The notes beneath the pieces were generated by a model. It did no database searches. It worked only from the letters and a program-made list of their open reading frames with translations, and had not been told where the DNA came from. DNA of 64,000 bases from Azorinus chamasolen (Eukaryota > Mollusca > Bivalvia > Cardiida > Solecurtidae): the NCBI GenBank assembly GCA_963576725.1, contig OY755251.1, positions 38,075,246-38,139,245 on the forward strand. Reading direction: 5' to 3'. This document shows positions 1 through 11,161 of the stretch, in pieces (the stretch's first letter is position 1; each line of letters starts with the position of its first letter). The translations under genes and the position numbers were made by a program.

Positions 1-229
1 GTGAAAACTTTGAAAATCTTCTCCTCTGAAACTTGAAGGTTCTCAGCTTTCATATTTGGCACATAATATCATGTTCATGAGTTCCTCTACAAAAGTTGTA
101 TAAATCAAAATTGACCCTGTCCAAGGGCCAGCCAGTTTTCTATAGAAACATATAGTGAAAACTTTGAAAATCTTCTCCTCTGATTGTCTGGTGAGCGATG
201 TCAGGGCCATTCTGGCCCTCTTGTTTGTG
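1..229 (+). repeat. AGC-family element, 3' end
   Basis: Ends with TGGTGAGCGAT, a GGCC-rich stretch and CTCTTGTT. The same end closes the copy at 8670-9744, with which it also shares the TGAAAATCTTCTCCTCTGA segment. The 5' part lies left of the window. Confidence 0.7.
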
Positions 230-649
230 TTTTCTATAATTGCACAGAAATAGAGTTATGAACTTTTATAAATCCTCTTGGAGCCCTCTGATCTGGGTCT
301 ACATTAACTGTTTGAAAATGTTGGTACACATGTTGACTACATTCAGAGGGTTAAGCCCTGAAGAAAATTGTATTCGTGTCACAGCTCATATTTATTCAAA
401 AGCACCACATCTGCTCTTGTGTTAGCTTTTGCCATCAGCCAGTCTGAACAAACTTAAAGCTTAATTATCACAGCTGCAGTATATCTTTACACGCCATTAT
501 ATCTTTACGCACTTAACAATTGGCATCTGCAAACAAATGTCATCTGCTATATTCATAAAGTCATTATTTCTTGCATAAATATTCATGAGGTAAGGCATTA
601 AGCAAGCAAACTGATTTCTTTTCAATGAAGCTAGTGGCTCTACAAAGAG
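230..649. other. No gene; degraded repeat scraps
   Basis: Short pieces of the hairpin families are visible (GATCTGGGTCTACA near 290, TATTCATGAGGTAAGGCATTA near 580). No exon-like reading frame is seen. Confidence 0.5.
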
Positions 650-878
650 TTAACCCTTTCACTGTTTCATATTTATTCAAATTTTCTTCACCTCTTGAAT
701 ATTTAGGCACAGAATCAATACAATTGAACATGGAAAAGGGCTTTTCTCACTGTTGTGGAAACTGCATAATCAGATCTATATCTTGCCATAAGCAAACAGA
801 GCAGACCCTGACCAGATGGAGCCATCTGATCTGGGTCTACTCTATTTGCAAATGCGCTTATATGAAGAAAAGGGTTAA
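650..878. mobile_element. PB-A MITE
   Basis: Bounded by TTAACCCTTTC and AAAAGGGTTAA. It contains the family core AGCAAACAGAGCAGACCCTG facing GATCTGGGTCTACTC. TTAA ends with CCC/GGG termini are the mark of piggyBac-type transposons; there is no transposase, so it is non-autonomous. Confidence 0.8.
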
Positions 879-1375
879 GTGCCTGTAGTATGGTCACATT
901 AGCAAGAATTTGAGAAATGACCATATCTTCTTTGAAATGAAACTGATATAACTGACAAACAGTTTGAGATATTATGTAGGGCTTGAGTCGACTTAACTTC
1001 ATAATTATAATAATGCTGTTATGTAGAAATTTTGCATCAATTATATTTAAAGGCTTGATTTTTTTGTTCGAATCTTGGCATTTAATTTTTTAATGCCGAA
1101 AAAAGTAATCCCTGCATGGTATAATTAGATTTTATATAATGTCATACGTGAATAAAGTAGACCCTGATCAGACATTTCCTACATGACTTATTATTAATGT
1201 GTGAAAAGATATCTATCAGGAAAAGGGTTTAATGCATCTTAGGGGAACCTTAATTCAAGGTTATTGTTGATAGAAATAGAAAATAGGACAGGAAGACAAT
1301 GCTCTGCTAGTTTGCATGAAGACAAAAGTGTCAGTTATTGTTATTATTGTTACAAATAGAAAAAAAAAACTTCTG
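879..1375. other. No gene recognised
   Basis: AT-rich sequence with a poly-A run near 1360 and a weak AGACCCTGATCAGAC fragment near 1160. No ORF with splice sites or known motif. Confidence 0.5.
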
Positions 1376-1621
1376 TTAACCCTTTACTCTATGAATATTC
1401 ATGTAAGAAATAATGACATCATGAATAATAATGAGATTAAATTTTAAAATGGCATATTAACACATCAAAAATTTGCCAAACAAGAAACTGTAGAATCAGA
1501 TCTACATGATTGTATATTATTCCATAAGCAAACAGAGCAGACCCTGATCAGACCGCTCCTGGTCTCGGTCTACTCTGTTTGCAAAGGTGTAGACAGACAT
1601 ATTTATGGAATAAAGGGTTAA
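1376..1621. mobile_element. PB-A MITE, complete
   Basis: TTAACCCTTTACTC at the left, TAAAGGGTTAA at the right, and the core hairpin (AAGCAAACAGAGCAGACC ... GGTCTACTCTGTTTGC) in the middle. It is separated by only 16 bp from the next PB-A copy. Confidence 0.85.
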
Positions 1622-1637
1622 ATACCGGTAACTTTAA

Positions 1638-3255
1638 TTAACCCTTTACTCCATAAATATGCCCATCTATGCCTTTGCAAATTAAGTAGTCTCAACTAAG
1701 ACGGCTCCTTTTGGAGGCATGTGATCATTTTCTGCCCTTTTAGCACATGAAATCCTATAGATGTGATCCTACAGTTTCTGCCATGGCCAACATATAGATG
1801 TGATCCTACAGTTTCTGCCATGGCCAACTATTAGATGTGATCCTACAGTTTCTGCCATGGCCAACTATTAGATGTGATCCTACAGTTTCTGCCATGGCCA
1901 ACTATTAGATGTGATCCTACAGTTTCTGCCATGGCCAACTATTAGATGTGATCCTACAGTTTCTGCCATGGCCAACTATTAGATGTGATCCTACAGTTTC
2001 TGCCATGGCCAACTATTAGATGTGATCCTACAGTTTCTGCCATGGCCAACTATTAGATGTGATCCTACAGTTTCTGCCATGGCCAACTATTAGATGTGAT
2101 CCTACAGTTTCTGCCATGGCCAACATGTAGATGTGATCCCACAGTTTCTGCCATGGCCAACTATTAGATGTGATCCTACAGTTTCTGCCATGGCCAACAT
2201 ATAGATGTGATCCTACAGTTTCTGCCATGGCCAACATATAGATGTGATCCTACAGTTTCTGCCATGGCCAACATGTAGATGTGATCCCACAGTTTCTGCC
2301 ATGGCCAACTATTAGATGTGATCCTACAGTTTCTGCCATGGCCAACTATTAGATGTGATCCTACAGTTTCTGCCATGGCCAACATATAGATGTGATCCTA
2401 CAGTTTCTGCCATGGCCAACATGTAGATGTGATCCCACAGTTTCTGCCATGGCCAACTATTAGATGTGATCCTACAGTTTCTGCCATGGCCAACTATTAG
2501 ATGTGATCCTACAGTTTCTGCCATGGCCAACATGTAGATGTGATCCCACAGTTTCTGCCATGGCCAACTATTAGATGTGATCCTACAGTTTCTGCCATGG
2601 CCAACTATTAGATGTGATCCCACAGTTTCTGCCATGGCCAACATATAGATGTGATCCTACAGTTTCTGCCATGGCCAACTATTAGATGTGATCCTACAGT
2701 TTCTGCCATGGCCAACTATTAGATGTGATCCTACAGTTTCTGCCATGGCCAACTATTAGATGTGATCCTACAGTTTCTGCCATGGCCAACTATTAGATGT
2801 GATCCTACAGTTTCTGCCATGGCCAACTATTAGATGTGATCCTACAGTTTCTGCCATGGCCAACTATTAGATGTGATCCTACAGTTTCTGCCATGGCCAA
2901 CTATTAGATGTGATCCTACAGTTTCTGCCATGGCCAACTATTAGATGTGATCCTACAGTTTCTGCCATGGCCAACTATTAGATGTGATCCTACAGTTTCT
3001 GCCATGGCCAACTATTAGATGTGATCCTACAGTTTCTGCCATGGCCAACTATTAGATGTGATCCTACAGTTTCTGCCATGGCCAACTATTAGATGTGATC
3101 CTACAGTTTCTGCCATGGCCAACTATTAGATGTGATCCTACAGTTTCTGCCATGGCCAACTATTCCCATGTTCATGTATCAGTGTAAAACTTAATCTTAC
3201 TAATAATCATGATGAAATTATTTCTTACAGAACTATTCATGGAGTAAAGGGTTAA
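1638..3255. mobile_element. PB-A MITE inflated to 1.6 kb by an internal array
   Basis: Both MITE ends are present (TTAACCCTTTACTCC at 1638, GGAGTAAAGGGTTAA ending 3255). The normal left-half core is followed by a 37-bp segment repeated to fill about 1770-3164, and the normal right end then resumes. A usual copy is about 245 bp. The array therefore arose inside an inserted MITE. Confidence 0.85.
1770..3164. repeat. 37-bp tandem array (about 37 copies)
   Basis: The unit contains GATCCTACAGTTTCTGCCAT and GGCCAACTATTAGATGT. Variants CATATAG and CATGTAG alternate with CTATTAG, and TCCCACAG with TCCTACAG. The unit matches the PB-A internal segment TGATTCTACAGTTTCTGCCA. Open frames across it on the minus strand are a by-product of the periodicity. 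Confidence 0.9.
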
Positions 3256-3642
3256 GAAAGACATATTGTAACCAATTTTGGTATGCAGATACCTTGCATG
3301 CAGATAAAGCTTGATTGCATCTGGTGAGCCGGGGGTCAAGGTCACTGATGCTAAAAACAGAAACTCCATTTCAGCTCAATATGTAATTATTTTTTTGAAA
3401 AACATATATTGTGTACAGATTATGAGTTAACTTGCATGGAGACAAATTATTGCATGGAATCACATATTGTCTTTGTTGCTAAATTAGAAGTATCAGTTCA
3501 TATTTAACACATTCCCTCATAGGCTATATTTAGATCCAACCACTTTGAATAAATCTACCAAAAAGGAGCATTTACCATTATAAAACTTCAGGTAATTAAT
3601 TTTCATGGTGTCATTATTTCTTATATGAATGCAGGAAGTGAG
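3256..3642. other. Old repeat plus PB-B fragment
   Basis: 3257-3370 resembles part of 6190-6300 (GAAAGACATA...TTGGT...CAGATA). 3505-3590 is the left part of a PB-B MITE (ACATTCCCTCATAGGCTAT, CCAAAAAGGAGCATTTA). No gene. Confidence 0.55.
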
Positions 3643-3830
3643 TTAACCCTTTACGGCTTCACCTCATGAATATTCATGTGAGAAATAATGCCGATATGAA
3701 TAATTATTAGCTAATTATTTTATTTTTGCACTGACAGAAACTACAGAATCAGATCTATATTATCTTCTTAACCAATCTGATTCGTGTCTGCTCTGTTTGC
3801 AAAGGTGCTAGAATGTATCTTCGTAAGGCA
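3643..3830. mobile_element. PB-A MITE, right end missing
   Basis: TTAACCCTTTACGGC start, CAGAATCAGATCTATATTAT and TCTGCTCTGTTTGCAAAGGT present, but no GGGTTAA terminus. Confidence 0.65.
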
Positions 3831-3837
3831 AACGATG

Positions 3838-3927
3838 AAATGGCATTTACAAACAGTGTAAACCCAGATCAGACAGATCCTAAATGAGCTTTCTGATTCG
3901 GATCTGCACTGTTTGTCATTCAGTATC
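3838..3927. repeat. HP-D type hairpin
   Basis: ACAAACAGTGTAAACCCAGA faces CGGATCTGCACTGTTTGT around a TCCTAAATGAGC centre. Confidence 0.6.
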
Positions 3928-4185
3928 CTGTGGAAAATTTAATTCTTTTGAACTAAATGATCTCTTCTCTTATATCTGATTGACCATTTGAAATTGAAAA
4001 AAAATTGAGTGTTCAAAGGTACAAGCAGAGATCTGTTGAGGAGTTTATGTAAGGTACAATTCTAATCAATATATAACAGTACATACATGTAAGTGTTTAT
4101 AGATTTCCTCTTCATGTGTCTCCGGCTACTTGCAGCTGTTGCGAGGAGGCTACTTTTTTTCACTTGTGCTTTTCTGCTACATTAG

Positions 4186-4388
4186 AAACTGTCTTAAGCG
4201 GTCATTCATTTTTTGTCCATAGGAGTCTTAAAAAGCAGGTGGTTGCTTAATGCTGGGCAAAAGTAATGCAGAAAGCTCCTATAGGAGCTTTCTGCATTAC
4301 TTCTGACCTGCATTTAGCCTACCACCTACCTTACAGACCCATAAGTAGACCTCTTTATGACGACCACTTAAAACAGGTTCTACTGTAT
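4186..4388. mobile_element. PG (pogo-like) MITE, palindromic
   Basis: Long hairpin centred on AGCTCCTATAGGAGCT near 4280, with flanks GCAGGTGGTTGCTTAATG and the complementary CATTTAGCCTACCACCT. The outer end reads GGTTCTACTGTA, as in other PG copies. Confidence 0.75.
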
Positions 4389-4639
4389 AGCCTAGGCTCA
4401 ATATTACTTGCCATCACTCAAAACATTTAGCAAGTGCATTGAATTGTCATCTGCCCAGATTGACACATGTTGTATCTTAACTTTTATCTTGCCGATGGAG
4501 ACCTCACTAACATTTTGGATCCAGATTAGGTGCCAGGTAACTAAAGGTTTGATCTGGATACAAGCTGATTGCCCTTTTGGTCAATTATTCAAAAGAATAA
4601 AAAGAAAATTTGAAATGTTTAACCCTTTGAATAATATTA

Positions 4640-4935
4640 ATAATTCTACTTTGTGAGAGGAATGTGAAACACAAACAGTGCAGACTCTGATCAGAAGACT
4701 CCTTAAGGAGCAAATGCAGCTTGCAAATGCCAGCACACTCTTCCGTTTTCAGGTGTTGGTGTTTAACACATCAATTTAGTGTGAAGGAGTACAACTTTGC
4801 AGGAGGATTTTGAATGACAAACTGACAAACAGTGCAGACCTTTTTTTAGAGGGTTCCTCTTGGAGCCCTCTAATCTGGATCTACACTGTTTGCAAATGTC
4901 AGTACTCATTTTCCACATTCAAAGTATTAAAAATA
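4640..4935. repeat. HP-D hairpin elements, degraded
   Basis: Two partial hairpins: ACAAACAGTGCAGACTCTGA at 4672 and GACAAACAGTGCAGACC near 4827, which pairs with GGATCTACACTGTTTGC. The edge ACATTCAAAGTATTA is the usual HP-D end. Confidence 0.6.
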
Positions 4936-4982
4936 CAACAGACAGGCAAACAAACTGACTAGAGTTGGAGCTGATGTACACA

Positions 4983-5190
4983 TACAATAAAACCTCTCTA
5001 TAACAGCCACTAAATTGTGTTAATTAGTTGGTATTTAAGGAAGGTGGCTGTTTAAAGCAAGGTGAAAGTAAAACAGAATGCTCCTATAGGAGCATTCTGT
5101 TTTACTTTCACCTTGCTTTAAACAGCCACCTGCCTTTAACACAAAATATTGGATGTAATTTAGTGGCCGTTATAGAGAGGTTTTACTTTA
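4983..5190. mobile_element. PG MITE, near-perfect hairpin
   Basis: AATAAAACCTCTCTATAACA at the left and TATAGAGAGGTTTTACT at the right. The inner arms AAGCAAGGTGAAAGTAAAAC pair across CTCCTATAGGAG. CAGTAAAACCTC-type ends with TA flanks fit pogo/Tigger (Tc1/mariner superfamily). Confidence 0.85.
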
Positions 5191-5427
5191 TATGCTTGAT
5201 ACTATACACAAATATACATGTTTGCTGTGTACAGTGTATGATTTACTATTCTGATATTTAACTGTTTACATTAGGGATCAATACCTTTTTACTGACGTAT
5301 GTCGGGGATTTCATAAGACTGGTGACAGGGTTTGATTAGCTTGTATTGGTGTTTAAATTTGGAATTTTGTCACAAAGTCCAGTTTTTGATACCAGTACTT
5401 TGGTGGAAGACTTTAAAGTTTAAACAT

Positions 5428-6125
5428 TATTATGCCCCCACAAAGTGGTGGCATATAGGGTTGCCCTTGTCCGTACGTATGTATGTATGTCTGTCCACCT
5501 GTACGTCCATATGCACATCTAGAAAAAATTGTCCTGGCTCTTTCTTTGAAAGCATTTGTCCAATCCACACCAAACATTACATACATGTTTGTGGCCATAA
5601 TATCTTGGTCAAGTTGATAGCCATGTAAATCGCTTCTGTCGTTTAGGTGTTGCAGCCCTGTTTTTGCAAAACTGACTAAAAATATCTTGTCCGGACTCTT
5701 TCTTGGAAAATATATGTCCAATCCTCACCAAACTTTACATACATGTTTGTGGCCATAATATCTTGGTCAAGTTGATAGCCATGTAAATCGCTTCCGCCTT
5801 CTGCCGTTTAGGTGTTGCGGCCCTTTATTTGCAAAAATGACTTTAAAAATATCTTGTCTGAACTCTTTCTTGGAAAATATATGTCCAATCCTCACCAAAC
5901 ATGACACACATGTTTGTGGCCATTATATCTTGGTCAAGGTTTGATAGCCTTGTAAATCACTTCCATCGTTTAGGAGTTGCGGCCCTTTATTTTCAAAAAT
6001 GACTTAAAATATCTTGTCCGGACTCTTTCTTGGAAAGTATTTGTCCAATCCTCACCAAACTTTACACACATGTTTGTGGCCATTATTTCTTGGTTAAGTT
6101 TGATAACCATGTAAATCGCTCCAGT
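5428..6125. repeat. Tandem repeat, period about 155 bp (4 copies)
   Basis: Starts with TATGCCCCCACAAAGTGGTG. Each unit carries ATCTTGTCCGGACTCTTTCT, CTTGGTCAAGTTGATAGCCA and TGTAAATCGCTTC. ORFs here on both strands are incidental. Confidence 0.8.
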
Positions 6126-6756
6126 CATTGCATACTTAACATACATGTGCATCTTGAATGATTCAGGTTATTTTCAGTCAGGTGGTCGTGTTTTATTTAG
6201 GAAAGACATACTGTGACAACTTGGTGTACGGATAGCTTACATTGAGACAAAGATACAGATTTCATTTACGGGTCTGGGGTGACGGTCACAACTACAGAAA
6301 GTAGAAAAAACAGTTTCTCAATAATTGCTACAGTTAGGAAAGACATGTCAAATATAATATTTAGCTTGCATGGGGACAGAACTGGATGGTTTGGGGTTCC
6401 TGGCATTAAGATTAAGTCACTGTTACATACTAAGAATGTGTCATTTGGGTATGTCATTGTTTGGGCTGTTGGGCATTGCAGACAATAACTTTAGTTACGG
6501 AAAACATTATAATTATGACCAAACTTGGTGTACAGATAGCCTCCATTTAAACTGATATTGTGACTTATATTGGTTGGTTGTCACTGTTACAGTAGAAAGT
6601 TGGTTTCTGTTAGTCCAGGTCTATATCACTGTCATTAAGAAACTGCAGTCACTGTCAAGATCACACACTTATGATTCTGCACAATCATATACACGTAGAC
6701 AACTTCATACTCTAATTGTGTTTTTTAAAAGAAACTGACATACATGTATTGATGTT
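6126..6756. other. Old dispersed repeat, no gene
   Basis: Two or three diverged units with GAAAGACAT...GGTGTACAGATAGC. Similar sequence occurs at 3257-3370. No gene seen. Confidence 0.45.
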
Positions 6757-6880
6757 TAGCTCATCTGTTTTTTGAGTTCGGCATTGCACTCAGGTATCTC
6801 TGTATCGGCTCCCCTGTCTCTTGGGCCTCCATTTAGCCCATAGTTGGCAGTAACGGACATCAATCAACACGACTAACCAA
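6757..6880 (+). repeat. AGC start fused to SINE-like 3' end
   Basis: TTTAGCTCATC opens it. The rest (TCTCTGTATCGGCTCCCCTG, ACGGACATCAATCAACAC) matches the 3' end of the SINE-like element at 33930-34145. Confidence 0.55.
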
Positions 6881-7555
6881 TCATCTACTTTCAAAAAAAA
6901 AATCTTAGTGTTGCTATAGAGTTATTGTCATCTTTGTTGGTGTTGTGGTGCTAAGTTTTTTTCAATTTTTGTCATAGTTTCGACATCACATGATCAGTAC
7001 AGGTATCCCTATCAAACTTCACAGGTGTTCACCGTCATAATGGCTACAATCTGGTGAGGGGTCAATTATGACCCTTTCAAAAAAAATTGTTGTGGTAACA
7101 TTTTGTAGTGCTGTTATTGGAAATTGAAACAGTTGCCAATGTTTACCAGGCTCAATGAAAGTGTACATACGCTAAATGACATCATCTTTATGACAAGTGT
7201 GTAATTGTCCAACGTCATCTGCAAGAATTGGCATCTATTACATTTATGAAAAGGAGGGGTTCTTTCATTGTTCTCCAAAACTTATGATCAAAAAGTCCAA
7301 CACTTTGGATCCTAATGAGATGGAGAGTTACTAGGTGTCTCATTTAGATCCAAACTATTTGCTCAGGTTATCATGAATTTTTCGCTATTGTGCAAAGAGC
7401 TTAGGACAAAAGTCATACACAGGTGTTGCCTATATTTGTATTCAGCAGGCAGTAGGTACCCTAGATATGCTAAATAATTGGACACCCAGTCTCCCCTCTC
7501 TACCTGTTTGTACAATAGAATAGAATAAGTCCATTTGGCATCAGTTTTTACAACT
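6881..7555. other. No gene recognised
   Basis: Low-complexity and unique AT-rich DNA. No splice-bounded ORF and no recognised repeat. Confidence 0.4.
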
Positions 7556-7690
7556 TTTAATTAGACTGACATAGTAGCAAATAGTGTAGACCCTGATCAA
7601 ACTGCTCCTAAAGGAGCAGTTTGATGTGTCTGCACTGTTTGCTTAAGTTTGTCTGAATACTTAAGGTAAGTATTGTAGTATGTGTTCAGC
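7556..7690. repeat. HP-E hairpin element
   Basis: TAGCAAATAGTGTAGACCC faces GTGTCTGCACTGTTTGC around ACTGCTCCTAAAGGAGCAGT. The outer part is TTAGACTGACATAG and TCTGAATACTTAAGGTAA. Confidence 0.7.
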
Positions 7691-7975
7691 AGACTTGATG
7701 TAGAACTTGTCCCAATACCTATACAACAGATTGGCCTGAGATCTGGCTGGGATAACTGGAGTGTTGGATTGGCAGAAATATTTATGTGTCTCCAATAATG
7801 ACTAAGACAAAATCAAACTTTTATGGGATATCTAGATATCATCCTACCGCCCACAGATGAAACGGGAGGAAATATATGAATATCTTAGGACATTAACAGT
7901 GATTGTGTATATGTCGGAAATGTTCAAATACATCTGGCCAAGTACGTAAAATAACTTATGAGATCATGCATTGGT

Positions 7976-8233
7976 TTAACCTTTTCCCTCATGAACAGTT
8001 ATGCATGAATTGATCACTTCATGAATATTCATTAACTTATTCTTTATAAGGCAAACTTTTAAAAGGGAGATTGTTGGCTTAGACAAAAAATGTAGAATCA
8101 GATCTACATGTATATAATTTCATAAGCAAACAGAGCAGATCTTGGACAGACGGCTCTTACAGGAGCTGTCTGATCTTGGTCTGCTCTGTTTGCACTGGGG
8201 TGAAAAGGCATTTTATATGAAGGAAAATATTAA
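7976..8233. mobile_element. PB-A MITE
   Basis: TTAACCTTTTCCCTC start. Core AAGCAAACAGAGCAGATC pairs with TCTGCTCTGTTTGC. The end GGAAAATATTAA shares its TTAA with the next MITE. Confidence 0.8.
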
Positions 8234-8448
8234 CCCATTACCTGGTAGCTAGAGATCTTTACCTTTTTAAACAGATCCCTCTTTTCAGGGTCTGCTCTGA
8301 TTGCTTATGGAATATTATGGATTTGATTCTACAGTTTCTGGCGTTTTTGCCAAAACTTACTGTGTTCATATACCACTATACAATTCAGCTGCTTTAAATT
8401 CATGATGTCGTTATGTCTTACATGAATATTCATCTGGTAATGGGTTCA
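8230..8448. mobile_element. PB-A MITE abutting the previous copy
   Basis: TTAACCCATTACCTGG start, one core half (TCTGCTCTGATTGCTTATGG), and the end GGTAATGGGTTCA, a decayed TTAA. It uses the same TTAA at 8230-8233 as its left neighbour. Confidence 0.75.
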
Positions 8449-8669
8449 GATGCATTTAAAACATATGAGAGATCAAATGTTTTGGTTTCACTACATTAAC
8501 CCTTTCTGCCATAATTACGCCTTTCTACACCTCTGTAAAAGTCACTTTTTGAAACCATTCTAATAAATAGAGCATTTGCTCCCATAGGAGCAAATGCTCT
8601 ATTTGTCACAATGGTTTCAAGACTACACCATTCTAAAATTGTCCTTCTCTCTGGTAAATGCTCCTTTTT

Positions 8670-9744
8670 AGCTCACCAGAGCACAAAGTGCTCAGGGTGA
8701 GCTTTTGTGATCGCCTGATGTCCGTCGTCTGTCGGCGTTTGTTGTGCGTTGTGCGTCGTCAACAATTTGAACCTTTAAAAGTCTTCTCCTCTGAATCTAC
8801 AGGGTTCTCAGCTTTCATCTTTGGCACACAGCATCACCTATAGGTCCTCTACAAAAGTTACATAGATTATGTCCCTGGAGTCAAAATTGGCCCCGCCACA
8901 GTCCCAGGGGTGGCCAGTTTTCTCTAGCTGACTGTTGTTCTGTTTTCTGTACAAGTATCAGAATGCTGGGTTCACTTAGGTTAGGCATGGGGAAAACTTT
9001 AAAAATCTTCTTGTCAAAAACTACATGTCACAGAGCTTAGATATTTGATGTATAGATTTACTTAGTATACCTTTTTGAAATTTGTTAATATCATAGTTCT
9101 GAGGTTAAAATTGGCCCTGCCCTGTTGGTTATACTTTAAAATAGACTTTTACACTATATAGGTTCCCCTGAGCTAGAAGGACTCCAGATACTCAGTCTGT
9201 GTTATGCAATCAATGGAGAGGTCAAGTTCCTGGTCAAAACTCTATAAAGTTGTCTGCTTCAGAATTAGTGTCTGTTTGTTCACAGTTTTTAACCCATTCC
9301 CTCGTAGGCTATTTTCAGATCCTACCTCTTTGAATAAATCTACTGATAAGGAGCATTAATTAGAGAAAAGGAAAATTTCAGAATTGTGTAGATTTGAAAC
9401 CATTGTGATAAATAGAGCATTTACTCCTATGGAGCAAATGCTCTATTTATCACAATGGTTTCATAAAGTGACTATTACAGAGGCGTAGAAAGGCGTTTTT
9501 ATGGAGGAAAGGGTTAATGCATATCAATCTTACAATTAACTCATGTAAAAACCACATATGAAGTTACATACAGGTATGCGTCAGATCAGAATCCAAACTG
9601 TGTGCTAATTTCAGTCAAGTCATGCTAAGAAATAAAGCCCCACCCCAGGGGTGGCCAGTTTTCTATAGAACATAGTGAAAACTTTGAAAATCTTCTCCTC
9701 TGATTGTCTGGTGAGCGATATCAGGGCCATCATGGCCCTCTTGT
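8670..9744 (+). mobile_element. AGC element inserted in PB-B
   Basis: Starts AGCTCACCAGAGCACAAAGT, ends GGCCATCATGGCCCTCTTGT. No coding capacity seen. A second PB-B MITE (9289-9517) is nested inside it, giving three layers of insertion. Confidence 0.8.
9289..9517. mobile_element. PB-B MITE nested in the AGC element
   Basis: TTAACCCATTCCCTCGTAGG to GGAGGAAAGGGTTAA. The hairpin CCATTGTGATAAATAGAGC pairs with its complement around a CTCCTATGGAG centre. Confidence 0.85.
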
Positions 9745-9814
9745 TGGTAGATTTATTCAAAAGAGGATGGGTCTAAAATAGCCCATGAGGGCATGGGTTA
9801 ATAAATGCATAACT

Positions 9815-9962
9815 GAGTAGGGGTCAGAAAACTGTAAAGTAAACTACAATAAAACTAATCAGAAATTGTTTTGCTGCAAGGTGAAAGTCATGCAGAAAGT
9901 TCCTCGGAGAGCTTTCTGCATGATGTTCATCCTACATTAAGCAAATTTGAAACCATTTTGAT
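9815..9962. mobile_element. PG MITE fragment
   Basis: AAACTACAATAAAACTAATC, then GCAAGGTGAAAGTCATGCAG pairing with AGCTTTCTGCATGATG. Confidence 0.55.
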
Positions 9963-10324
9963 AACTTTTAGTTTAAACATATTTTATTTCAATAAAGTCA
10001 TGGTTCAGTAAATCACCATGGATACAAAACTGATTGGATCGAAAGCAAAACTGCTTATATAGATCCTCTCCCCATACATAATGTCAATTCAAGAGTGGAC
10101 ATTTGTTGACATTACATTTTAAGTTTTGATATACAAATATTGAAAACATGTGGAAAATATTATTAAGCGCTTCTACACAAAAGTATATATTAACGATTGG
10201 TATGAGATTTGACATTCATTCAACTATAAGCATTTGATTGGACATTCAATCAAAACTAGCTAGCTAGATGTTTTACAAATAATGACATAAGACAAAAAAT
10301 AGGCAAATGGTCATAGGGATAACT
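9963..10324. other. No gene recognised
   Basis: AT-rich unique sequence without ORFs or recognised repeats. Confidence 0.4.
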
Positions 10325-10818
10325 TATAACCCTTTCCTCCATAAATACGCCTTTCTATGCTTCTGTAAAAGTTACTTTTTGAAATCATTGTGATAAATAG
10401 AGCATTTGCTCTATTTATCACAATGGTTTCAATACTACATAATTCTAAAACTTTCCTTTTTTCTAGTTAATGCTCCTTTTTAGCTCGTCTGTTTCGAAGA
10501 AATCACGAGCTATTGTCATAACTCTGGCGTCCGCGTCGTTGTCGTCCGAAATCTTTACATTGACCATAACTCGAAAAGTATAAGAGGTATCAACATGAAA
10601 CTTCATAGGTTAGTAGATCTCATTGAGGGGAAGGCCTTACATAGATCTCATTGAGGGGAAGGCCTTACATAAGAACTGTAACTCTTGATTTAAAATTTTT
10701 GGAGTTATGGCCCTTTATATTTTTTGACAATGACGACACGAGCTTTTGCACCCGCTTGCGGTGCTCTTGTTGGTAGATATATTCAAAGAGGTTGGATCTA
10801 AAAATAGGAATGGGTTAA
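10325..10818. mobile_element. PB-B MITE split by a second AGC element
   Basis: The left part ends TAATGCTCCTTTTT at about 10481. The right part restarts GGTAGATATATTCAAAGAGG and ends GGAATGGGTTAA. The break is at the same PB-B position as in 8496-9801. Confidence 0.8.
10482..10771 (+). mobile_element. Short AGC element (about 290 bp)
   Basis: AGCTCGTCTGTTTCGAAGAA start, GGTGCTCTTGTT end. The interior contains a 31-bp direct duplication (AGATCTCATTGAGGGGAAGG twice, near 10616 and 10647). Its body differs from the copy at 8670. Confidence 0.75.
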
Positions 10819-10925
10819 TAAGACTCATAGTAGCAAATAGTGTAGACCCTGATCAAACTGCTCTTTCTGGGTCTGCATTCTTTTCCCAGTTCTGTCTGTC
10901 TAAATAATTATGGTAGTTGGGTAAT
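10819..10925. repeat. HP-E hairpin, partial
   Basis: TAGTAGCAAATAGTGTAGAC, CAAACTGCTC and TCTGGGTCTGCA. The right arm is decayed. Confidence 0.55.
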
Positions 10926-11161
10926 ATTGAAAATTTATACATTTACATAAGTTCAGTTCAGTGACAAAATGTAAGTAACTCTGGTGATATTCTGTTACAA
11001 AATTAGACCCGTAACCTTTAGCCTGTTATTACCTTTGCAAACAGTTTGAATCCAGATGAGATGTCGAGGATCCAAACTGTTTGATACTCTGGCCATGCTG
11101 TTAAAAAGAAATGCAAGATAAATGAACAGTGACAACACAATTTTGCTCAGCAGGCTAAAGC

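Larger units (their letters stand above)
8496..9801. mobile_element. PB-B MITE split by an AGC element
   Basis: Left part 8496-8669 has TTAACCCTTTCTGCC and the hairpin ATAGAGCATTTGCTCCCATAG, running to GTAAATGCTCCTTTTT. The right part resumes at about 9745 with GTAGATTTATTCAAAAG and ends GGGCATGGGTTAA. Between them sits 1.07 kb of AGC element. Confidence 0.85.

Noticed and set aside
2028..2644. Minus-strand ORFs of 69-106 codons
   Set aside because: Lie entirely in the 37-bp array; the frame changes with each unit and stops occur wherever variants break it.
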